A stretch of DNA of 64,000 nt from Chitinophagales bacterium (lineage in GTDB: Bacteria; Bacteroidota; Bacteroidia; Chitinophagales; BACL12), in contig JACJXO010000004.1 in NCBI GenBank assembly GCA_020636645.1, positions 233,008-297,007 of the forward strand, written 5' to 3'. The notes beneath the pieces were generated by a model. The model was not told the DNA's origin. It searched no databases and saw only the letters and a list, made by a program, of their open reading frames with translations. Below are positions 16,454-25,100 of this stretch, piece after piece. How positions within the stretch are numbered: the stretch's first letter is position 1; every line of letters begins with the position of its first letter. The translations under genes and the position numbers were made by a program.

Positions 16454-19400
16454 CTACCGAAGCAGGGTAACATTCCCATACTGGATCACCTGCTTTCCGG
16501 CTTTGGTGCGTACTTCTGCTACCCAGGCATATACCCCTGCATTGACGGGTTGCCCCTGGAAGCTTCCATCCCAGCCCCGCTGATTATCATATGGATCGAA
16601 TTGTTCATCCAGATAAACGATCTGACCCCAGCGGTCATAGATCCTGAAAGACAATACCAGATCCAGGTTATATCCATATAACAGGAAAAGATCATTAGCT
16701 CCGTCGCCATTAGGTGTAAAGGTATTGGGTACAAATACCGTGTACTCTTCTGATGGAATGACAGTCACCGTTACCTGATCAACAGCAATACAGCCATTTG
16801 GATCTGTTGATGTAAGCGTGTAGGTAGTAGTTGTTTGCGGACTGGCCACAGGATGACTGCAATCAACACAGCTAAGCGAGCCATTAGGGCTCCAGCTGAG
16901 TGACCCCGTTCCGGATGCCAGCAACATGGTGGAATCTCCTTGTTCAATGACCTGATCAGGACCTGCGTCAACAACATTCGTCAGAATGGAAATGCTTTCA
17001 GTCCAGGTTCCCGTGCAACCCGCTGCATCTGTATAGGTGTAGTAAATGGCAGCTACATTGGTATCAGACAAAGAAGGTACAAAGTAGCCATCTGCCATGC
17101 CGTCACCATAAAAGCTACCACCTGCGGGATCACCAGATAACAACAGAGGATCAGCCTCCAGACATATAAAAGGCGGAGCATCAAATGATACAACAGGCAG
17201 GTCGTTGACCCAGACACTTATGCTATCAGAAGACAGACAACCGGTTGCAGTTGAATAACTGTATGTGATCCAGAACGGACCTCCTGAACCTGCAAGCTCA
17301 GGATCAAAAAATCCACCCGCTATTCCTGCTCCAGAAAGGACACCACCTGCCGGTGAAACTGCAATTTCCTGTATTCCTGCATCCAGGCAGAAGGCATCAT
17401 CAACGGTTGAAATGCTAAGTTCTGGAAGCATCTCCAGCAACAGGTTGATGGTAACAACTGAATCACATCCACCGCTCGACATCAGATCAAATACATAGGT
17501 GCCGTCTGTGGAGGCCCAGGTAGCATCTGGCAACAGGAGACTGTCGCCGGAACAGATAGTGGTATCTATCAGCATATCCCAGCTTTCAACTACCACGAGG
17601 TTTACTGTTACCAAGCTGTCACAGCCCGAATCTGCCGTAAACACATAAAAATAATCACCTTCGGAAGAGGTCGTGCTGCCATCCGGCAGGGTGTAAGATT
17701 CTCCGCTGCAAATAGCCGGAGAAAGCACCACACTATCTACTGGATCTACAACAAGATCAACACCTACTATACTGTCGCAGCCTGCTGCTGATATAAAAGT
17801 ATAGGTATAAATTCCGCTTACCGGATCATCAACCAGTGTACCATCAGGCAATACAATACTCTCGCCTTCACACAAACTTACTGGCAGAATATTCTCATAA
17901 ACCGGATTTACTTCCAGATCAACCACAACCATACTATCGCAACCAACAACAGAGGTGAATGTAAAAGACCAGCTACCGGCCAAATCGGTTACAGAGCCAT
18001 CGGGCAAGACATACAGATCACCCTCACATATGACAGGCGACAGGGAGATAAGATACATATCTGTCACAATGATATTGGTGGTGACGATGCTATCACAACC
18101 CGTTGCAGATGTCAATGTGCTTGTGTAAGTGCCATCAGTTGTAGCGATGGTGCCGTCCGGCAAGGTATAAGATCCACCATCGCAGATGCTGACATCTTCA
18201 GTGGTCGATGAAATGGCATTCACGGTCAGATCGACCGTTACAATACTATCGCAGCCTGCTGCTGAAACAAAAGTAAATGAGAAAATCCCGGACGAAGTCG
18301 TCGTACTGCCGTCGGGTAGAGTATAAGTGTCACCACCACAGATGGATGGAGTGAGTGTAATACTGTAGGCATCGGTGACCGTTACGTTGGTGGTGATGAT
18401 GCTATCACAACCGAATGCAGATGTCAAAGTAGAAATATAGGTACCATCGGTCGTGGCGATGGTGCCATCCGGTAAGGTATAAGATCCTCCGTCGCAGATG
18501 CTGACGTCTTCTGTGGTGGACGATACTGTGTTAACTGTCAGATCGACGGTTACAATGCTGTCACAGCCTGCTGCTGAAACAAACGTGAATGAGAAAATCC
18601 CGCCTGTTCCTGTTGTGCTGCCGTCGGGCAGAGTATAAGTATCGCCATCGCAGATAGACGGAGAAAGTGTAATGCTGTAGGCATCGGTGACGGTTACGTT
18701 GGTGGTGATGATAGAATCACATCCTGCTATGGATGTTAGTGTTGACACGTAGGTGCCGTTGGTCGTTACAACAGTTCCATCCGGCAATGTATAGGATCCG
18801 CCATCGCAAATGCTCACATCTTCTGTCGAAGTGGATGCTGCGTTGACTGTCAGATCGACCGTTACGATACTATCGCAGCCTGCTGCTGAAACAAACGTGA
18901 ATGAGAAAATTCCGCCTGTTCCTGTAGTGCTGCCGTCGGGCAGAGTATAAACGTCGCCGTCGCAAATGGAGGGAGACAATGTAATGCTGTAGGCATCGGT
19001 GACGGACAGGTTGGTGGTGATGATGCTATCACAACCGAATGCAGATGTCAAAGTAGAAATATAAGTGCCATCGGTTGTGGCGATGGTGCCGTCCGGTAAA
19101 GTGTAGGATCCACCATCGCAGATGCTTACATCTTCTGTGGTGGATGAAATGGCATTCACGGTCAGATCGACCGTTACAATACTGTCGCAGCCTGCTGCTG
19201 AAACAAAAGTGAATGAGAAAATTCCGCCTGTTCCTGTAGTGCTGCCGTCGGGCAGAGTATAAACGTCGCCATCGCAGATAGATGGAGAAAGTGTGATGCT
19301 GTAGGCATCGGTGACGGTTACGTTGGTTGTGATGATGCTATCACAACCGAGGGCAGATGTCAGAGTTGAAATATAAGTACCATCGGTTGTGGCGATGGTT

Positions 19401-22039
19401 CCATCGGGCAATGTGTAGGAGCCCCCGTCGCAGATGCTGACATCTTCAGTCGAAGTAGATACTGCATTGACTGTCAGATCGACCGTTACGATACTATCGC
19501 AGCCTGCTGCAGAGACGAAAGTAAATGAGAAAATCCCGCCTGTTCCTGTAGTGCTGCCGTCGGGTAGAGTATAAGTGTCGCCATCACAGATGGATCCGGA
19601 AATGTCGGTTACAACAGCCGGATCAACGGTCAGGTTGGTGGTGACTACAGAATCACAACCGAATGCATTGGTCAACGTGGTGGTATATGTACCGGCTGTG
19701 GTAGTAGTGGAACCATCGGGCAACACATAAGCTGCGCCTGAACAGACCGATGCATCTATAGTGGAAGCAGTGGCAGAGTATGCCACCAGGGTTAATGTGA
19801 TCACACTATCACATCCGGAAGCAGCGGTGAGGTTAAACACAAAGGAGCCTCCTGTTGTTGTGGACGTGCCATCAGGAAGGATATAGGTATCGCCTGCACA
19901 AAAATCATCATCAAGCAGAATGGCTGCATCTTCTCCAATTACGATCTCAAATGTGGCAGAAGTGGGGGGACAAGAACCTATTGCACCAATCGCATTGGTG
20001 ATGGTATAGGTGCCGGGTACGGACACCGACAGATCTACAGCTCCGGTAACAGCATCTATCACCAGTCCTGCAGGAGTAGCGCTCCATGTTCCGGATACGG
20101 CACCGGCGTCCAGCACCGGCAAAGGGTCTGAATCATCAGGACAGTACGGAGAGCCGGTATAGATAAAACCGGCAGATGCGCCATCCACCACTGTAACTGT
20201 AACAGTGGTATCTGCAGTACACCCGCTTCCATCTGTTACTGTAACGGTATAGGTTGTGGTAACTACAGGGCTGGCATAGGGATCTTCCACAGTAGTAGAT
20301 GAAAGACCTGTTGCCGGCGACCAGACTATGTCGGGTGTATTGTCACATGCGAAGGTGAGGGATGCAAACTCAATGCTTCCTTCTCCGCCTCCCGGTGTAT
20401 CATCAGTAATATTCAGATACCAGATACCATTGGATGTGCAGCCTGCAAAATCAGACAGGGGTTGTTCAGGTAAATAGCTTCCTGCAAATGGAGCAGTTCC
20501 GGAGGTGACAGGAGGTGCGCCGGATAGCACAAAGCAGGTTCCGTTATAGTCGTTTCCGGTTCCTCCATTATCAGTTGACAATTCTATCTGGGTTCCATCC
20601 GGACATTCCAGCCAGATATCTACTTCAGAGTCTGTATCATGTTCAACATCTATGCAAACACTTTCCAGCAGATCAGCGGTCATCACACCAGGAGCAACTC
20701 CACTGACTGGAATGGGAATGCTCAGAACTCCTCCTTCAGGAATATCATAGCCTTCATCCATGATGAATACAAGGGGTTCACAATCTTCGGTCAGTACATA
20801 GGAGAGGTCAAGGGTCACACCATCTCCGAGACATATTACAGGATCTTCGGGATCGATACTCAGGTCTGGTCCGTCAGAGACGATGACCGTTTCAGTAGCG
20901 ACTGCATAACACCCTCCGGGAGAAAATGAGATCAGCACCACTTCGTAAGTTCCGGCACTCGTATAGGTATGGTTGGGTTCATCACCGGTGGAAACGCCAC
21001 CGTCACCAAAGCTCCAGTAATACATACCATCGCCCCCGCCTTCCACTTCAAAGCCGTCAGATTCTCCTACACATACTACGGGGTCATATTCAAACTCTGT
21101 TTCAGGGGAGTCAAAATTGACCGTTCCACCAAAAGACAGGGTAAAGCCACTGGAAAAAGCTGCAGTTTCCCGATTGATCAACAAGGCGTAGGTATGACCA
21201 GCAATAAGCGAGAGGGTTGGTTCACAGGCAATTCCTGCACAACCCGCTCCGGTGACACCAGTGGTTACAGCGCTGTTACAGGCCAGCTCATCTGAAAGAT
21301 TACACATGCTACCAGGTGAACCACTAATGTCATAAAAAGCCCAGTCGAAATTGGTTGCACCGGATGGTGTAATATCAAATGTCAAGGTACCTGTGTTGGC
21401 AGCAGTAAAGGTGTACCACCAGGATGCGATCTCTCCGCTTCCAAAACAGGAAGGCACTTCTTCCAGGGTACCATCACCCCCGGTGCCGTCTGGTACCACC
21501 ACCAGGTCTTCTTCCTCACAAAGAAAAATGGCTTCCGGGCAATCATCACCGGAGGGAGATGGATATGGCGACATATCTTCCACGCAGATACCGAACTCAC
21601 CGTCGGCGCCTCCAAAACCATCTACCATGATATAGTAGGTGGTTCCCGCCGACAGGCCATCTACATACAACATGACATCTGTAATTCCCAAACCTGCATC
21701 CAGGTCTTCCTGACAGGAAAGTTCTGTGAATGCCCCACAGGATCCTGCAAAAACAGCCACCTGGGTATTGCTCAGACTTCCTGCAAAGTTGGTTGAGATC
21801 ATCACCGCCCCGGTGGTCGGGGTAAAGGTGAACCATACGGTTTCATCCGGCGTCCAGCAAGACGGCACAGGATCGGTACCTGATACAGTTGCGTCAGAGT
21901 TGCTGTAAGTGGGGGGTGAAATACAGTTTCCGGTTACCGGAATCTCAATCGCATCACTGCAATCGTCGTTTACTGGTTGTGCAAACAGCAACACTTGCCA
22001 TATACACAGCAGGATGAACAACACTTGCTTGTTGTGCAT
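16454..22039 (-). CDS. Giant repeat adhesin-like protein 1, T9SS type B sorting domain
   Basis: 1,861 residues. In order: signal peptide (1-20); two PPC/CUB-like beta domains (about 25-290); a PKD domain (about 300-385); a P/Homo B-like domain (about 390-560, 'DVEHDTDSEVDIWLECPDGT'); an Ig-like segment; 16 tandem 52-residue repeats (about 704-1538) with consensus 'SICDGDTYTLPDGST' then 'GCDSIVTVDLTVN'; two Ig-like repeats of the 'PAGGVLSGAGI' type; an Ig-like segment with 'W-S-P-N-G'; and a CHU_C/type B sorting domain ('FVPNTFTPNGDGANDLF', 'IYDRWGQIVY'). Known: type B substrates such as SprB stay on the cell surface and can drive gliding or adhesion. Inference: a long surface filament or adhesin. 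Paralogue of the gene at 22155. Confidence 0.88.
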   Translation of the reverse strand: MHNKQVLFILLCIWQVLLFAQPVNDDCSDAIEIPVTGNCISPPTYSNSDATVSGTDPVPSCWTPDETVWFTFTPTTGAVMISTNFAGSLSNTQVAVFAGSCGAFTELSCQEDLDAGLGITDVMLYVDGLSAGTTYYIMVDGFGGADGEFGICVEDMSPYPSPSGDDCPEAIFLCEEEDLVVVPDGTGGDGTLEEVPSCFGSGEIASWWYTFTAANTGTLTFDITPSGATNFDWAFYDISGSPGSMCNLSDELACNSAVTTGVTGAGCAGIACEPTLSLIAGHTYALLINRETAAFSSGFTLSFGGTVNFDSPETEFEYDPVVCVGESDGFEVEGGGDGMYYWSFGDGGVSTGDEPNHTYTSAGTYEVVLISFSPGGCYAVATETVIVSDGPDLSIDPEDPVICLGDGVTLDLSYVLTEDCEPLVFIMDEGYDIPEGGVLSIPIPVSGVAPGVMTADLLESVCIDVEHDTDSEVDIWLECPDGTQIELSTDNGGTGNDYNGTCFVLSGAPPVTSGTAPFAGSYLPEQPLSDFAGCTSNGIWYLNITDDTPGGGEGSIEFASLTFACDNTPDIVWSPATGLSSTTVEDPYASPVVTTTYTVTVTDGSGCTADTTVTVTVVDGASAGFIYTGSPYCPDDSDPLPVLDAGAVSGTWSATPAGLVIDAVTGAVDLSVSVPGTYTITNAIGAIGSCPPTSATFEIVIGEDAAILLDDDFCAGDTYILPDGTSTTTGGSFVFNLTAASGCDSVITLTLVAYSATASTIDASVCSGAAYVLPDGSTTTTAGTYTTTLTNAFGCDSVVTTNLTVDPAVVTDISGSICDGDTYTLPDGSTTGTGGIFSFTFVSAAGCDSIVTVDLTVNAVSTSTEDVSICDGGSYTLPDGTIATTDGTYISTLTSALGCDSIITTNVTVTDAYSITLSPSICDGDVYTLPDGSTTGTGGIFSFTFVSAAGCDSIVTVDLTVNAISSTTEDVSICDGGSYTLPDGTIATTDGTYISTLTSAFGCDSIITTNLSVTDAYSITLSPSICDGDVYTLPDGSTTGTGGIFSFTFVSAAGCDSIVTVDLTVNAASTSTEDVSICDGGSYTLPDGTVVTTNGTYVSTLTSIAGCDSIITTNVTVTDAYSITLSPSICDGDTYTLPDGSTTGTGGIFSFTFVSAAGCDSIVTVDLTVNTVSSTTEDVSICDGGSYTLPDGTIATTDGTYISTLTSAFGCDSIITTNVTVTDAYSITLTPSICGGDTYTLPDGSTTTSSGIFSFTFVSAAGCDSIVTVDLTVNAISSTTEDVSICDGGSYTLPDGTIATTDGTYTSTLTSATGCDSIVTTNIIVTDMYLISLSPVICEGDLYVLPDGSVTDLAGSWSFTFTSVVGCDSMVVVDLEVNPVYENILPVSLCEGESIVLPDGTLVDDPVSGIYTYTFISAAGCDSIVGVDLVVDPVDSVVLSPAICSGESYTLPDGSTTSSEGDYFYVFTADSGCDSLVTVNLVVVESWDMLIDTTICSGDSLLLPDATWASTDGTYVFDLMSSGGCDSVVTINLLLEMLPELSISTVDDAFCLDAGIQEIAVSPAGGVLSGAGIAGGFFDPELAGSGGPFWITYSYSTATGCLSSDSISVWVNDLPVVSFDAPPFICLEADPLLLSGDPAGGSFYGDGMADGYFVPSLSDTNVAAIYYTYTDAAGCTGTWTESISILTNVVDAGPDQVIEQGDSTMLLASGTGSLSWSPNGSLSCVDCSHPVASPQTTTTYTLTSTDPNGCIAVDQVTVTVIPSEEYTVFVPNTFTPNGDGANDLFLLYGYNLDLVLSFRIYDRWGQIVYLDEQFDPYDNQRGWDGSFQGQPVNAGVYAWVAEVRTKAGKQVIQYGNVTLLR
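17424..19929 (-). repeat. Array of 16 tandem 52-codon repeats, alternating A and B types
   Basis: Sixteen in-frame units of about 156 bp. Units 3-12 alternate strictly between type A ('SPSICDGD-YTLPDGSTTGTGG', 'FVSAAGCDSIVTVDLTVN') and type B ('EDVSICDGGSYTLPDGT', 'GCDSIITTNVTVTDAY'), giving a 312-bp higher-order repeat; the distances between equivalent A-unit positions at 18651, 18963 and 19275 are exactly 312. Outer units (1-2 and 13-16) are more diverged. Every unit has two cysteines. Unit 11 (about 18206-18361) carries the 'TTTSSG' variant otherwise found only in the neighbouring gene. Confidence 0.9.
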
Positions 22040-22092
22040 CGCTTATTCTTTTGTTTCCAAACAGGCGTGTGTCCCCCATCAGGTATGTCGTT

Positions 22093-22100
22093 CAAAAGTA
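22093..22100 (-). promoter_or_regulatory. -7 element for giant adhesin 1
   Basis: TACTTTTG on the minus strand matches TAnnTTTG exactly, 53 bases before the ATG at 22039 in the 115-base gap between the two giant genes. It suggests that gene 1 can be transcribed separately from gene 2 upstream. No -33 box at the usual spacing. Confidence 0.45.
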
Positions 22101-22154
22101 ACTTAAATCATGATGTATTCCGGTGACTTTTATCAAAAGCCCGATCCCGCACTG

Positions 22155-25100
22155 TCACCTAACCAATGTGATGTTTCCATATTTCATGATCCGCTCTCCG
22201 TTGGCCAGCAGGATCTCTGCTACCCAGGCATATACGCCTGCATTGACGGGCATACCGGCGAATTTTCCATCCCAGCCCTCCTGTTCTACTCCAGGATTCA
22301 GGTTTTCCCGGTCAAAGACCGGTTCACCCCACCTGTCATAAATATGCAGGTAAACGATCTGTTCCAGGTGGAAACCATTGATAAAGAAATAGTCATTCTG
22401 CCCGTCACCATTGGGAGTAAATGTATTCGGTGCAAAGAAGATGTAGTCGTTCAGGTCTTCTACGAAAATGGTCAGGTTGTCTGTGGCGAAACAGCCGTGT
22501 TCATCAAACTCAGTCACCACATAGGTTGTGGTTTGCAGTGGAAAAGCCACCGGTTCGTAGCAATCTGCACAGCTCAATCCTGTGCCCGGCGACCAGTTGA
22601 TCAGCCCCGTACCTTCTACCAGTAATTGTATGGAATTACCTGCTACCAGAATCAGATCAACACCTGCATCCACTGTATTTTCCCAAACCTCAACCGGAAC
22701 AGTAATGGCTGCAGAACAACCATTGGCATCTGTAAAGGTGTAGCTTACCCAGGCAGGCCCTTCACCTGCCACTGAAGCCAAAAAGTCTGTACCTACCACA
22801 CCTGTTCCGGAGTAGATCCCACCGGCAGGTATGCCATTTAGTGGTATCGGGTCAGCTTCTATACAAACTCCTTCCGGAAGTAACAACTCAGGTGCCGGCA
22901 CAGGCCAGGCAGAGATCGTGGTCCAGGCTGTATCAGCACATCCGGAAGCATCCGTGTAGATATACCAGATGTCATACGGGCCACCTGCGCCTGCCAGCAT
23001 TGGATCAAATCCATCGGCAGAGATACCGGTTCCGCCCAATACACCTCCCACCGGTTCCATGCCCACCGCCTGCCAACCGGCATCCATGCAATAGCCAGAG
23101 GCATCCATCCAGACATCGACAACCGGAAGAGGTATTACATTCAGTTCAATGTGCACGATACTATCGCAGCCAGATGCAGTAGAATACGTAAATGTGTAGG
23201 TTCCGCCTACAGTAGTTACAGAGCCATCCGGCAACACATATACATCTCCATCACATATAGATGCAAGATACGTGCTCTCGAAAACAGGAAGCACCTCCAG
23301 ATTTACAGTTATAACACTATCACAGCCTGTTATTGTACTCAGATCGAAGACCCATGAACCTGATGTACCTGTAGAAGTTCCATCTGGCAAAATGTAGCTA
23401 CTGCCTGAACAGATCTCTTCATTGATCACTTCATCATAAATGGGATAAACTGTCAGGTCAACACCCACTACAGAATCACAACCCGAAGATGAAACTAAGG
23501 TGTATGTATAAACACCGGCCGGTGGATCGTACACCACTGATCCATCCGGCAATACAATGGTCTCATCATCGCAAATGGCATATGGTATGATGTTCTCATA
23601 GACCGGATTCACGGTCAGATCGATCGTCACAACACTGTCGCATCCAGCAACCGAAGTAAATGTGTAGGCATATACACCTGAAACATCTGCACTGCTTCCA
23701 TCAGGCAGAACATAAGATTCACCATCACAGATCGCAGCAGTTATGTCTGTAGTCAGTTCAGGAAGGACTTCCAGGTTCACCGTAACGGAACTATCGCAAC
23801 CTGATGCTGTAGTGAGGTCAAACACATAAGTGCCTGCCGTGCCGGTTGATGAACCATCAGGAAGCGTATAGAATGCACTTTCACATATCTGTGCTTCCAA
23901 TACCAGATCATATACCGGTAAGATACTCAGATCAACTCCTACCACAGAGTCGCAGCCGGCAGCTGATGTGAAGGTGTAAGTATATAAACCGGCAGGAGGA
24001 TCATATACTACAGAACCGTCAGGAAGGATAATGGTGGCGTCATCGCATAAGGAGTATGGGATAATATTCTCATATACTTCATTGACTGAAAGTGAAACGG
24101 TAACAATACTATCACAACCGGCAGCAGAAATAAAGGTGTAGCTATAGACTCCTGCTGTGTCGGTCAAAGAACCGTCCGGCAGGGTGTACACCTCTCCGGA
24201 GCAGATTCCGGGCGAAAGGGAAATCAGGTATGCATCAGTTACAGAAACGGTAGTAGTAATGGTACTGTCACAGCCATCAGCACCAGACAAAGTGGTTACA
24301 TACACACCGGCTGCAGATACTGCGGTTCCATCCGGAAGCAGATAACTGCCACCTTCGCAGATGCTCACATCTTCTGTGGCAGATGAAATGGCATTCACGG
24401 TCAGATCGACCGTTACGATGCTATCACAGCCTGCTGCTGAAACAAAAGTAAATGAGAAAATCCCGGACGAAGTCGTCGTACTGCCGTCGGGTAAAGTATA
24501 GGTGTCGCCGTCGCAGATGGAGGGAGACAATGTAATGCTGTAGGCATCGGTGACCGTAACGTTGGTGGTGATGATCGAATCACAACCGGATGCAGATATC
24601 AAAGTAGAAATATAAGTGCCATCGGTCGTGGCGATGGTGCCGTCGGGCAATGAATAGGATCCACCATCGCAGATGCTCACATCTTCTGTGGCAGATGAAA
24701 TGGCATTCACGGTCAGATCGACCGTTACAATGCTATCGCAGCCTGCTGCTGAAACAAAAGTGAATGAGAAAATCCCGGACGAAGTGGTCGTACTGCCATC
24801 AGGTAAAGTGTAGGTATCACCATCACAGATGGACGGAGAAAGTGTGATGCTGTAGGCATCGGTGACGGACAGGTTGGTGGTGATGATGGAATCACATCCA
24901 GATGCAGAGGTCAATGTGCTGGTATAAGTACCATCGGTGGTTGCGATGGTTCCATCCGGCAAGGTATAAGATCCACCGTCGCAAATGCTCACATCTTCTG
25001 TCGAAGTGGATGCTGCGTTGACGGTTAGATCGACGGTTACAATACTATCGCAGCCTGCTGCTGAAACAAACGTGAATGAGAAAATCCCGGACGAAGTGGT

